Source: an uncultured Lachnospiraceae bacterium
Lineage (GTDB): Bacteria; Bacillota; Clostridia; Lachnospirales; Lachnospiraceae
Direction: 5' to 3'
Length of the DNA stretch: 64,000 nucleotides
Assembly (NCBI GenBank): GCA_910583615.1
Contig: CAJTXP010000011.1
Span: 1-64,000, forward strand
The notes under the pieces were generated by a model that was given only the letters and a program-made list of their open reading frames with translations, was not told the DNA's origin and ran no database searches. The position numbers and the translations under genes were made by a program. Shown here piece after piece: positions 43,747-52,181 of this stretch (positions within the stretch are counted from its first letter, which is position 1; each line of letters opens with the position of its first letter).

Positions 43747-44565
43747 TCACTTCCCATTCATACAGCAGGGTTCAAAGGAGAACGAATAGTCTCTGGATTC
43801 GCCGGCGGGCAGGTACTGCACATATTTCTTCTCCAGCAGGCTGGTATTCGGAACCTGGTCCATGGTTCCGCCGCACCATGGCTCAATGCAGAGAAACGGC
43901 GCGTCTTTTTTAATCGGCGTCCAGAAAGCGACTGTCTGATAGCCTGGGAAATCAAAACGAATCCCTTTGCCGGTACACTGATGAAGCAGTTTTACGGTAC
44001 GATGAGTGAGATTCTCGTAGAGAATGGCGTCATGGTCGAACATGGGATACTGAAGATGGAGATCCTCTACTTCTTCATCTTCGAAATGGAGCAGATATTC
44101 GGTGAAATGCTCTCCTTCTTCCATGGGACAGAAAAATGCCGGATGTCCGCCGATCAGGAAGGGCATCTCTTCGGAACCTTTGTTGGTTACTCCATAGGTA
44201 ACACACAGTTTTGGTCCGTTCAGGCGGAAGGTTACGGTAAAAGTAAAATCGTATGGAAAAACCGAAGCGGTAAAATCCGTCGTATGAGTGGAAAGGATTA
44301 CATAATCTATCCCCTGTTCCGTCACTTCAAACTCTGCATCTTTTACAAATCCATGGCGGGGCATGTCATAGGCATTGCCATGGATGACGACTGCCTGCGG
44401 GACAGCGCCGATGTAAGGGAAAAGCACAGGTGATGTTTTTGCCCAGTAAGCAGGATCTTTCTGCCACATGTATTCTTTGCCGGAGGCGTTTTTGTAGGAC
44501 AGAAGCTCTGCGCCCAGTGTTTGACAGGTAACGGTGGCATGGTCATTTTTGATTTTGATCTTCAT
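43747..44565 (-). CDS. Aldose 1-epimerase family protein
   Basis: The 272-residue beta-sandwich enzyme of the galactose mutarotase superfamily interconverts sugar anomers. It has ASGKEYMWQ, the His-bearing LIGGHPAFFCP and the Glu-bearing FLCIEPWCG typical of the YihR/LacX-like branch. ATG 44565 is chosen since GGGGGAA lies 7 bases upstream; the upstream extension is not conserved-looking. It is the first gene of the epimerase-TPR-M50 minus-strand cluster. The sugar substrate is unknown. Confidence 0.88.
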   Translation of the reverse strand: MKIKIKNDHATVTCQTLGAELLSYKNASGKEYMWQKDPAYWAKTSPVLFPYIGAVPQAVVIHGNAYDMPRHGFVKDAEFEVTEQGIDYVILSTHTTDFTASVFPYDFTFTVTFRLNGPKLCVTYGVTNKGSEEMPFLIGGHPAFFCPMEEGEHFTEYLLHFEDEEVEDLHLQYPMFDHDAILYENLTHRTVKLLHQCTGKGIRFDFPGYQTVAFWTPIKKDAPFLCIEPWCGGTMDQVPNTSLLEKKYVQYLPAGESRDYSFSFEPCCMNGK

Positions 44566-44683
44566 AATAGATTCCCCCATATGTAATATGATATTGTCCG
44601 GCGTTAAGAAAACCGGCGGATCTGTTCTTATTATATCAGTTTCAGGAAGGAAATTCCATAAAAGATTATCAAGGGCAGCGCAT

Positions 44684-44712
44684 TTGACTTCTCCTGCGGC
44701 TGACGTTATAAT
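44684..44712 (+). promoter_or_regulatory. Promoter of the DUF6472-glycosyltransferase unit
   Basis: TTGACT (44684-44689), a 17-base spacer and TATAAT (44707-44712), 40 bases before the DUF6472 start. Confidence 0.8.
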
Positions 44713-44751
44713 AGGATGGTTGAATGGCAGTGATACATCGGGAGGCATTGA

Positions 44752-44934
44752 ATGAGCAGGAAGACAAGCTGTGAGATGTGCAGCAACTATGTGTACGATG
44801 AAGATTATGATTACTATGTATGCGAGATGGATTTGGATGAGGATGAGATGTACCGTTTTTTAAGCAGTTCTGTGTACAACTGTCCGTATTTTCGAGGCGA
44901 AGATGAATACCAGATCGTCCGCAGACAGATGTAA
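44752..44934 (+). CDS. DUF6472 family small Cys-rich acidic protein
   Basis: The 60-residue protein has four cysteines (CEMCSNY at the N terminus, YYVCEMD and YNCPYF) in a likely zinc-binding arrangement and an acidic centre (DLDEDEMYRFL). It matches the pattern of DUF6472, a small family seen mainly in Lachnospiraceae. GGGAGG precedes ATG 44752 by 6 bases. The glycosyltransferase-glycosylase fusion follows 23 bases later. Function unknown. Confidence 0.8.
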   Translation: MSRKTSCEMCSNYVYDEDYDYYVCEMDLDEDEMYRFLSSSVYNCPYFRGEDEYQIVRRQM

Positions 44935-44957
44935 AAAGGCTGGAGAGGAGAGAGGAA

Positions 44958-46334
44958 ATGCCGCTGGTTACATTGATTATTCCGATATATAATGCTGAAA
45001 AGTATCTGCACCGTTGTCTGGACAGCGTGGTGAAACAGGAATTCCCGGACATGGAAGTGCTTCTGATCAACGACGGAAGTCATGACGGGAGTATTGAGAT
45101 CTGCCGGGAATATGAAGGGAAGGATCTGCGTTTTCATGTGATTGACAAGGAAAATACCGGTGTATCGGATACCCGGAATCTGGGGATGCGCCTGGCGGAA
45201 GGAAAGTATCTGCAGTTTATGGACAGTGACGACTGGCTGGCTGAAGACGCGGTGGATTCCATGGTGTCGGCTGCAGAGCAGGAGAACTGTGATCTGCTGA
45301 TTGCAGATTTTTACCGGGTTAACGGAGAACATTATGCGGAAAAACATCATATCCGCCGAAAAAATGTGATGGACAGGGAGACCTTTGCCATGGAAATGGC
45401 GAAGGAACCGGCAGATTTCTATTATGGCGTCATGTGGAATAAGCTGTACCGCAGAAAGATTATTGAACAGTATGGGCTGGCCTGCGATACCTCCATGAAC
45501 TGGTGTGAGGATTTTCTGTTCAACCTGTCCTATATCCGGTATGCAAAGCGTTTTCTTGCGCTGCAAAAACCGGTTTATTATTATATGAAGCGCAAAGGAA
45601 GCCTGGTGTCGACGGAATCCGTGTCGGTGGATGCAGTAAAGGTCAGGCTTGAACTGCTGGAAAAATACAAAGCGTTTTATCAGAGTATGGGGCTCTATGA
45701 GGAACACAGGCTGAAGATCAATTCCTATATTGTGGCAATTGCCAGAGACGGCGGCGTGGGGAGGATGAATCCGGGAAGGCAGAAGCTGGACTCCAGGGAT
45801 GTAATTCCAGAGGAAGAAAAGTCGCTCTATCAGCATGTGGAACATACGTTTGATCCGATCTATGACAGCCGGTCGGAGATTCTGATTCTGGGAACCTTTC
45901 CGTCAGTCAAGTCCAGAGAGCAGAATTTTTATTATGGACATCCTCAGAACCGGTTCTGGAAGGTGCTGGCAAGGCTGACAAAAGAAAAACTGCCGGAGAC
46001 GGTTGAAGAAAAAAAGACAATGCTTTTAAAGCATCATATTGCCGTCTGGGATGTGGTTGCAGGCTGTGATATTATTGGCTCCAGCGACAGCAGCATCAAA
46101 AACGTGGTTCCGGCGGATATTCCCAAAATTCTGAACGGAAGCCGGATCACAAAAATTTTTACCAACGGAGACAAAGCGTATAAGCTGTATCGAAAATACT
46201 GCGAAAATGCAACGGGGATAAAGGCAGTGAAGCTTCCGTCTTCCAGTCCCGCCAATGCGGTCTTTACACTGGACCGCCTGACGGATGCCTGGAGAGAGCT
46301 GATCTGTGGAAAAGAGACCGATGCGGAACAGTAA
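44958..46334 (+). CDS. GT2 glycosyltransferase fused to DNA-deoxyinosine glycosylase
   Basis: Residues 1-265 are a family 2 glycosyltransferase (TLIIPIYNAEKYL, nucleotide-binding LLINDGSHDGS, metal-binding FMDSDDW at 89-92, acceptor region MNWCEDFLF). After a ~25-residue linker, residues ~294-450 form a uracil-DNA-glycosylase superfamily domain of the hypoxanthine (deoxyinosine) type: EHTFDPIYDSRSEILILGTF, PSVKSR, FYYGHPQNRFW (337-344), VWDVVAGC, and LPSSSPAN (427-433). The frame is continuous with no second ribosome site at workable spacing. The two activities (sugar transfer and base excision) have no obvious link. The 3' end overlaps a hairpin repeat. Each domain is a confident call; the reason for the fusion is unknown. 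Confidence 0.88.
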   Translation: MPLVTLIIPIYNAEKYLHRCLDSVVKQEFPDMEVLLINDGSHDGSIEICREYEGKDLRFHVIDKENTGVSDTRNLGMRLAEGKYLQFMDSDDWLAEDAVDSMVSAAEQENCDLLIADFYRVNGEHYAEKHHIRRKNVMDRETFAMEMAKEPADFYYGVMWNKLYRRKIIEQYGLACDTSMNWCEDFLFNLSYIRYAKRFLALQKPVYYYMKRKGSLVSTESVSVDAVKVRLELLEKYKAFYQSMGLYEEHRLKINSYIVAIARDGGVGRMNPGRQKLDSRDVIPEEEKSLYQHVEHTFDPIYDSRSEILILGTFPSVKSREQNFYYGHPQNRFWKVLARLTKEKLPETVEEKKTMLLKHHIAVWDVVAGCDIIGSSDSSIKNVVPADIPKILNGSRITKIFTNGDKAYKLYRKYCENATGIKAVKLPSSSPANAVFTLDRLTDAWRELICGKETDAEQ

Positions 46335-46434
46335 ACAGCATCAGTGAGGGACAGGCCCGGAAGGATTTCAGGATGCGCATGCAGCCGGAAATGCATCCAG
46401 ACAAGGGGCATGTCCCGCATTGATGCGGAACTAT
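46320..46434 (+). repeat. Palindromic element upstream of the YbaK gene (copy 1)
   Basis: Arms GCATCAGTGAGGGACAGGCCC (46338-46358) and its imperfect complement (46406-46426) enclose an inner GGATGC/GCATCC stem and the string CCGGAAATGCATCCAGAC. It ends in GATGCGGAACTATAA just before the YbaK ribosome site. A homologous element lies at 47969-48057. Confidence 0.7.
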
Positions 46435-46452
46435 AAATGAAAGGATAAGAAA

Positions 46453-46914
46453 ATGGCATTTGATAAGGCAAAAGAATATTTAAAGCAGTTCGGTCTGGAG
46501 GACCGGATCATGGAATTTGAAACATCAAGCGCAACGGTGGAACTTGCGGCAGAGGCAGTTGGCTGCGAACCGGCCCGGATCGCCAAAACACTGTCTTTTA
46601 AAGTGGAAGAGAACTGCATTCTGATTGTAGCAGCGGGAGATGCAAAAGTAGACAATAAAAAATATAAGGCGCAGTTCCATACAAAAGCGAAGATGCTTGC
46701 TTTTGAGGAAGTGGAAGGACTGGTCGGCCATGCAGTCGGCGGAGTATGTCCATTCGGAGTAAAGGAAGGTGTGATCGTGTATCTTGACGAGTCGCTCCGG
46801 CGTTTCGAAAAGGTGTATCCGGCCTGTGGAAGCGGCAACAGTGCAGTAGAGCTGACTTTGCCGGAACTTGAGCAGACATCCGGATGCAGAGCATGGATTG
46901 ACGTGTGTAAATAA
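46453..46914 (+). CDS. YbaK/EbsC family aminoacyl-tRNA editing protein
   Basis: The 153-residue protein resembles YbaK, which deacylates Cys-tRNA(Pro) or related mischarged tRNAs in trans. It shows the family pattern: FETSSATVELAAEAVGCEPA, IAKTLSFKV, LIVAAGDAKVDNKK (conserved Lys), VGHAVGGVCPFG and the closing PACGSGNSAVELT. It is cytosolic. AAGGA lies about 8 bases before ATG 46453. A palindromic repeat element sits immediately upstream. It is followed 36 bases later by the flavin oxidase gene. Confidence 0.92.
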   Translation: MAFDKAKEYLKQFGLEDRIMEFETSSATVELAAEAVGCEPARIAKTLSFKVEENCILIVAAGDAKVDNKKYKAQFHTKAKMLAFEEVEGLVGHAVGGVCPFGVKEGVIVYLDESLRRFEKVYPACGSGNSAVELTLPELEQTSGCRAWIDVCK

Positions 46915-46950
46915 AAGGATAGTTTTTTGAAAGAAAAGGAGAAGGTACAT

Positions 46951-47970
46951 ATGAATTATGATGAAGTATTAAAAGCGGCACGTGCCTGCATTGGGGATTC
47001 CTGTAAAGTATGTAATATCTGCAACGGTGCAGGCTGCAGGAACCGGATACCGGGGCCGGGTGCCAAGGGAGTGGGGGATACTGCTGTCCGCAATTATCAG
47101 AAATGGCAGGAAATCCGTGTCAATATGGACACTCTGCATGAGAATGCTCCGGTGGATACGTCGCTTACGCTGTTCGGGAAGAAATTTCGCTATCCGTTCT
47201 TTGCCGGGCCGGTAGGAGCGGTAAATATGCATTATAGTGATAAATATGACGATCTTGCGTATAATAACGTATTGGTGGATGCCTGTGCAAAAGCCGGTAT
47301 TGCGGCATTTACAGGAGACGGCATGAATCCGAAGATCATGGAACATGCATCATCGGCAATTGCAGCCGCAGAAGGCATGGGAGTGCCGACCATCAAACCG
47401 TGGAATCTTCAGACCGTCCAGGAGAAAATGGAACTGGTGAAAAAGGCAGGCGCATTTGCCATTGCCATGGATGTGGATGCAGCCGGTCTTCCGTTTTTGA
47501 AGAACTTTGTACCGCCGGCAGGCAGCAAGACAGTGGACGAACTTCGGGAAATCGTGAAGATGGCAGGTGTTCCTTTCATTGTGAAGGGAGTCATGACAGC
47601 AAAAGGCGCTTTGAAGGCAGAAGAAGCGGGAGCGGCAGCAGTCATTGTCTCCAACCATGGCGGCAGAGTTCTGGACCAGTGTCCAGCAACAGCCGAAGTG
47701 CTTCCGGGGATCGTGGAAGCAGTTGGAGGCCGGATGAAGGTGCTGGTGGACGGCGGCATCCGCAGCGGCGTGGATATCTTTAAAGCGCTTGCCATGGGTG
47801 CAGACGGCGTTCTGGTTGCAAGACCTTTTGTGACTGCGGTCTACGGCGGAGGCTCAGAAGGCGTACAGTGCTATGTGGAAAAACTGGGTGCTGAGCTTGC
47901 GGATACCATGGCTATGTGCGGGGCATCTGCACTGAGCGGGATTTCCAAAGACATGATCTGGAAATCCTGA
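46951..47970 (+). CDS. FMN-dependent alpha-hydroxy-acid oxidizing protein
   Basis: The 339-residue TIM-barrel flavoprotein is of the lactate/glycolate oxidase family. It has PFFAGPVGAVNM, FAIAMDVDAAG, VPFIVKGVMTAKGALKAEEA (FMN Lys), VSNHGGRVLDQ (catalytic His, Arg) and VLVDGGIRSGVDIFKALAMG with the phosphate loop. The N terminus is unusual for the oxidase: a cysteine cluster CIGDSCKVCNICNGAGCRNR within residues 10-32. ATG 46951 has AAGGAGAAGG upstream. In an anaerobe it may be a dehydrogenase or a related flavin enzyme; the substrate is not assigned. Confidence 0.85.
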   Translation: MNYDEVLKAARACIGDSCKVCNICNGAGCRNRIPGPGAKGVGDTAVRNYQKWQEIRVNMDTLHENAPVDTSLTLFGKKFRYPFFAGPVGAVNMHYSDKYDDLAYNNVLVDACAKAGIAAFTGDGMNPKIMEHASSAIAAAEGMGVPTIKPWNLQTVQEKMELVKKAGAFAIAMDVDAAGLPFLKNFVPPAGSKTVDELREIVKMAGVPFIVKGVMTAKGALKAEEAGAAAVIVSNHGGRVLDQCPATAEVLPGIVEAVGGRMKVLVDGGIRSGVDIFKALAMGADGVLVARPFVTAVYGGGSEGVQCYVEKLGAELADTMAMCGASALSGISKDMIWKS

Positions 47971-48057
47971 TGCAAAACTGCACAGCATCTGGGCGCAGTC
48001 TGTCCGGAAATCCTTCCAGACGCGGGACAGACCGCGCTCAGATGCGGAACTATAATA
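47969..48057 (+). repeat. Palindromic element upstream of the rubrerythrin gene (copy 2)
   Basis: GCATCTGGGCGCAGTCTGTCC (47985-48005) pairs with its imperfect complement (48024-48045) around CCGGAAATCCTTCCAGAC, and the element ends GATGCGGAACTATAA, as in the copy at 46320-46434. It lies between the flavin oxidase and rubrerythrin genes. Confidence 0.75.
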
Positions 48058-48075
48058 AGTAAGGAGACCAGCGAG

Positions 48076-48609
48076 ATGGAACTGAAAGGGAGCAGAACAG
48101 AACAGAATCTGATCGCCGCATTTGCGGGGGAGTCCGAGGCAAGGAACAAGTATACGTATTATGCCGAACGGGCGCGGGAAAATGGATATGAGCAGATTGC
48201 CTGGCTGTTTGAAACGACCGCAGACAACGAGAAGGCTCATGCGAAGCAGTGGTTTGAACTGCTTCATGGAGTCGGGACTACAGAAGAGAACTTAAAGGAT
48301 GCAGCAGCAGGCGAACACTTTGAGTGGAGCGAAATGTATGCAACCTTTGCAAAGGAAGCGAAAGAAGAAGGTTTTCCGCAGATTGCCGCCAAATTTGAAC
48401 TGGTGGCGAAAATCGAGAAGGAGCATGAAGAACGGTATCTGAAGCTTCTGGAAAATGTGGAAAACGGGCTCGTTTTCTCTAAAGAGGGCGATACCGTCTG
48501 GATCTGTATGAACTGCGGCCATATTCACGTGGGAAAAACTGCTCCGCAGATCTGTCCGGTATGTTCTTATCCGCAGGCATATTTTGAAGAGAAGAAAGAG
48601 AATTATTAA
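48076..48609 (+). CDS. Rubrerythrin
   Basis: Rubrerythrin is a non-haem iron peroxidase that removes hydrogen peroxide in anaerobes. The 177-residue protein has the four-helix diiron domain (FAGESEARNKYTYYAERA, ADNEKAHAKQWFELL, EAKEEGFPQIAAKF, IEKEHEERY: two ExxH motifs with extra Glu ligands) and a C-terminal rubredoxin-like FeS4 site (WICMNCGHIHVG, CPVCSYPQAYFE). GTAAGGAG precedes ATG 48076 by ~9 bases. The upstream neighbour, a flavin oxidase of a type that can make peroxide, fits a detoxifying role. Confidence 0.97.
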   Translation: MELKGSRTEQNLIAAFAGESEARNKYTYYAERARENGYEQIAWLFETTADNEKAHAKQWFELLHGVGTTEENLKDAAAGEHFEWSEMYATFAKEAKEEGFPQIAAKFELVAKIEKEHEERYLKLLENVENGLVFSKEGDTVWICMNCGHIHVGKTAPQICPVCSYPQAYFEEKKENY

Positions 48610-48628
48610 AAACATGCATGTTTGATAT

Positions 48629-48698
48629 GAAAGGGACTGTTGCAGAATATACCCGTGTCTGTACACGCGGCACAGGCGTTTTGCAACAGTCCCTTTTC
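48629..48698. terminator. Bidirectional hairpin between rubrerythrin and the hybrid kinase
   Basis: AAGGGACTGTTGCA (48631-48644) pairs with TGCAACAGTCCCTT (48682-48695). An inner CGTGT/ACACG stem lies in the loop and a T run follows. It shares arm sequence with the hairpins at 30.7 and 42.1 kb. Confidence 0.8.
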
Positions 48699-48706
48699 CA
48701 TGCATA

Positions 48707-51700
48707 TCATCGTGCAGTCAGCCAGTAATGCATCTGTTCCATCAACTGCGGAATATCCAGCGGTTTGGCAATATGACCATTCATTCCGGATTCCCGGCTG
48801 GCGGCGATATCCTCTGCGGCTACATTGGCAGAGAGAGCCAGGATCGGAATGGTTGCAGCATCTGTACGCGGCAGTTTCCGGATTGCACGCGTGGCCTCGA
48901 AACCATTCATGACAGGCATCTGGATGTCCATAAGAATCATATCGTAATAACCTTCCGGCATTTCAGCGAAGCGCTGCAGGCCCTGGCGGCCGTCAGAGGT
49001 ACATTCTACCATGGCGCCGGTCTCTCCAATCAATTCCATGGCGATTTCCTGGTTCAGTTTGTTGTCCTCCACCAGGAGGATCCGGCATCCCTGGAATGAG
49101 ATGCCGGAAAGATCGTCATGTACCGGATTCGGCAGACAGTCAGGATGTTCGATCGGATTCTTAAGTTTCAGAATGATCGTTACTGTGAACTGAGAGCCTT
49201 TCTGCGGCGCACTCTTTACACTGATGCTTCCGCCCATCATGCGTGCAATGTTCTGAGCAATGGAAAGCCCAAGCCCCACGCCGTCAATGCCGCTGACTTT
49301 TGGATCGTCCGCACGGCTGAAAGGTTCAAAGATATGGCGGATAAAAGACTCTTCCATACCGATTCCGTTATCCCTGAAAATAAAATCATAGGTACGGCAG
49401 CCGTGTTCTCTGGATGCATGTTCTACAACTGATATTTCCAGCGTGCCGCCGGGCGGTGTGTATTTTACCGAATTACTCAGAATATTTAAAAACATCTGCT
49501 GGAGCCGTTGCTGGTCTCCCAGGATATCCTCATGTTCCACATGCAGGGGAGGCATATGAAGGTGCAGGCCTTTTTCCTGGACTTTTGGATAGATGAGAGA
49601 TACCATCTCCTGCATCAGTTCGGACAGGTTCAAAGGTTCCGGGCGCAGATGGAGCCCGCCCGATTTAATCTGGCTGATGTCCAGAATTTCATTGAGAGTG
49701 GAGAGAAGCTGGAGACTGGATATGGAAGCTTTGTCCAGACAGTCTTTTACCCGTTCGGGGTCATCCACATGGTTTGTTGCAATCTTGATCATGCCCATAA
49801 TACCGTTCATGGGGGTACGGATGTTGTGGCTCATACAGGAGAGAAATTCCTGCTTGGAGGCGTTGGCATGGTCGGCAGCCTCACAGGCAGCCTGCAGTGC
49901 CTGCTGTTCCCGCATCTCTTTTCGCTTGCTCTCCGTAACATCCTGTGCAGCATAGACGATGGAGCGTGCTCTGCCGTCTGCATCCGCCTGGGACATGATG
50001 GCAGTGCTGCGGATCCATCCATATTCTTCCGGCCTTGTATCCGGCTTTTCCGGAAGCTTCCGGTATGCCAGAGTTACATAAGGCTGTTTTCTGCTCAGAG
50101 TCCGGCGCAGATTCTGAATGCTCAAAACATCGAGATACTCTTTACGGTCATCCGGATGGATAAAGTTTTCAGCATAGATTTTAAGGCCCGTTGCATAATC
50201 AACTCTGCCTTCGAGCGCTTTTTCCACTTCCTGAAGCTGGGTAACGCTCAGGAAGGTATCCTGTTCCAGATCTGCATAGTAGGTGGCAAAAAACATACCG
50301 CCTAAAGTACGGATAATATCCGCCTGTTCCTGTTCCCCCTTCCGACGAAGTTCTTCTTCCAGTTTTTCACGGGTGATATCGCGTCCCAGAATGTTAACGG
50401 ATATGCGGCTGCCCTGCCTCGCATAAATAACATGGTTTTCCATCCACTTAAGGGGCGTCCCGGACATACGGTACTGGCATATCTCCTCGGAATAATCCTG
50501 CGTGTTCGCAGCTTTCTGATACAGGTGTTCCGGATTCATGATTTTCTGATAGATTTCTCTGTCTTCAGGACAGACAGAACCTTCCAGCGTTCTGTGAAAA
50601 TATTGATGATAGTTTTCGGTGACGGTATTCTGTATGGTACTGCTTTCATTGATCAAAATTCGTTCACATTGTCCGTTTTCCAGATAAACGGTAGTCATAA
50701 CGCTGTATCGGGATTTGAGGATGGCTGCCAGCTGCATGTCCCGAAGAGACAGGGCATGCTCCTGGCGTACCCGTTTGTCGACATTCTGCAATGCAAGAAT
50801 CGTATAGTTTTTTGTACTGTGGTTCTGACCGAAATATGCGATGACAGCCATATAGCGGTATTCATGATCCTCTTCTCCCCGCCACTGGCAGAGCATATCT
50901 GTTTTCTGCATGGAAGTCTCCCGGATCCGGCGAAGACTGTCAAGGGAGAACATCCGGCAGAACCGATCCCGGTCTGAAGGATGAATCTGCTTCATGAGAC
51001 GGGTATTCAAAAGTTCATTCCATGGAAGCGTCCATGATTTCCATCCGGTATGCGTATGTCCGTTTTCCCGAACCAGATTGGTTTCTCCAGTATCCAGATC
51101 AATGCCGTATACGCCGAAGTTCTGGGTACCTAAAGTCCGGATGACCTCCTGTATACGGATACTGGTATCGTCCAGTTCCAGACTTTCCTGCAGAATATCG
51201 TGAATATCTTTTATGTACAGGAAGATAAACTGATCACCGTCAGTGCTGCCGGAATCCGGGACCACCTCCATCAGATTCCATCGGAAGTCTTCGCCGGAAC
51301 ATCTGCGATAGCAGCAGGTCATGATGTCCTGACTGGTTTTGAGTGTGTTTTTTATATGATCCGGGTGGGTAAATGATATAAAACTGTTCATGTCATCCGG
51401 ATGGATTCCGCCGCTGTAGATGAATTGTCCAAGCCAGCTGGAAAAAGTGTCGGTGCCGTATCCGATTGCTCTGTCCTCCGGTCTTATCTTTATGATCTCA
51501 TAGTGATCCTGTGTAAGATTGACACGCAGAATTTTATGGTAAGTATGGCTGATCATCTGCATATGCGGCGTTACAGTGATGATGAAAGCGGGGACTTTCT
51601 GTTCCCACAGAGTTCTGACAGCCATGATATCCACCATCTCTCCAAAAGGTGTGTTGTAGCAGAGGGTCTGGTTTTCCTGTTTATCTCCTATCGTTAAGAG

Positions 51701-51880
51701 CGGACAGTTCACACAGGAATGGTTTCCCATTTCGTGACAGGGCATTCCTGTGCAGACATGCGGAGATACCTCCTGCACCCGTCTGTTATAGTACAGGATT
51801 TTATGATTATCTTCCCGGATGATGAAGATGCCGGTGGCTGGTACTGCATGTATGATTTTCTCGTATTCGTTCTTATCCAT
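48707..51880 (-). CDS. Hybrid sensor histidine kinase with several PAS domains and a C-terminal receiver
   Basis: The 1,057-residue, apparently soluble kinase has a first PAS domain with a cysteine cluster (VCTGMPCHEMGNHSCVNCPL) and two or three further PAS/PAC units. HisKA (FLSCMSHNIRTPMNGIMGMI, phospho-His) and a HATPase domain (NILSNSVKY, DNGIGMEE, GVGLGLSIAQN) follow, then a receiver (LLVEDNKLNQ, phospho-Asp in MILMDIQMPVMNG, IAKPLD). ATG 51880 with AGGTGAG upstream is the start; a longer frame overlaps the promoter. The output partner is not nearby, so it likely phosphorelays to an unlinked regulator. Ligand sensing is inferred from the PAS domains. Confidence 0.9.
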   Translation of the reverse strand: MDKNEYEKIIHAVPATGIFIIREDNHKILYYNRRVQEVSPHVCTGMPCHEMGNHSCVNCPLLTIGDKQENQTLCYNTPFGEMVDIMAVRTLWEQKVPAFIITVTPHMQMISHTYHKILRVNLTQDHYEIIKIRPEDRAIGYGTDTFSSWLGQFIYSGGIHPDDMNSFISFTHPDHIKNTLKTSQDIMTCCYRRCSGEDFRWNLMEVVPDSGSTDGDQFIFLYIKDIHDILQESLELDDTSIRIQEVIRTLGTQNFGVYGIDLDTGETNLVRENGHTHTGWKSWTLPWNELLNTRLMKQIHPSDRDRFCRMFSLDSLRRIRETSMQKTDMLCQWRGEEDHEYRYMAVIAYFGQNHSTKNYTILALQNVDKRVRQEHALSLRDMQLAAILKSRYSVMTTVYLENGQCERILINESSTIQNTVTENYHQYFHRTLEGSVCPEDREIYQKIMNPEHLYQKAANTQDYSEEICQYRMSGTPLKWMENHVIYARQGSRISVNILGRDITREKLEEELRRKGEQEQADIIRTLGGMFFATYYADLEQDTFLSVTQLQEVEKALEGRVDYATGLKIYAENFIHPDDRKEYLDVLSIQNLRRTLSRKQPYVTLAYRKLPEKPDTRPEEYGWIRSTAIMSQADADGRARSIVYAAQDVTESKRKEMREQQALQAACEAADHANASKQEFLSCMSHNIRTPMNGIMGMIKIATNHVDDPERVKDCLDKASISSLQLLSTLNEILDISQIKSGGLHLRPEPLNLSELMQEMVSLIYPKVQEKGLHLHMPPLHVEHEDILGDQQRLQQMFLNILSNSVKYTPPGGTLEISVVEHASREHGCRTYDFIFRDNGIGMEESFIRHIFEPFSRADDPKVSGIDGVGLGLSIAQNIARMMGGSISVKSAPQKGSQFTVTIILKLKNPIEHPDCLPNPVHDDLSGISFQGCRILLVEDNKLNQEIAMELIGETGAMVECTSDGRQGLQRFAEMPEGYYDMILMDIQMPVMNGFEATRAIRKLPRTDAATIPILALSANVAAEDIAASRESGMNGHIAKPLDIPQLMEQMHYWLTAR

Positions 51881-51922
51881 AGTCTCACCTTTATTTTTAC
51901 TTTTATCAGAATACTGATGTCC

Positions 51923-51951
51923 ATTATACCATACTTTTATTTGATTGTCAT
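51923..51951 (-). promoter_or_regulatory. Promoter of the hybrid kinase
   Basis: On the minus strand ATGACA (complement of 51946-51951) and TATAAT (complement of 51923-51928) are 17 bases apart. The 301-bp gene-free stretch 51881-52181 holds this promoter and the opposing parE promoter. Confidence 0.75.
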
Positions 51952-52118
51952 AGGTTCCTTTTGATCCGGAGGTGGTATTTATAAAAAAATAATCTATAAT
52001 GTCATTGATAAATGGAATTAAAAAAGAAAGCCGGAGTTTCAGCGTACCGGATGGCAGGTCAGGAACATATATAAGCAGGCTGATATTTTCCTGTTCGAAA
52101 ATTTGTTCTGTTTTCTGC

Positions 52119-52147
52119 TTGTTATTTTTCCTGAAATTCTGTATACT
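52119..52147 (+). promoter_or_regulatory. Promoter of the topoisomerase IV operon
   Basis: TTGTTA (52119-52124), a 17-base spacer and TATACT (52142-52147), 35 bases before the parE start. Confidence 0.7.
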
Positions 52148-52181
52148 ATATCCTGTATTTTCAAAAAAGGAGCAGGATAGT

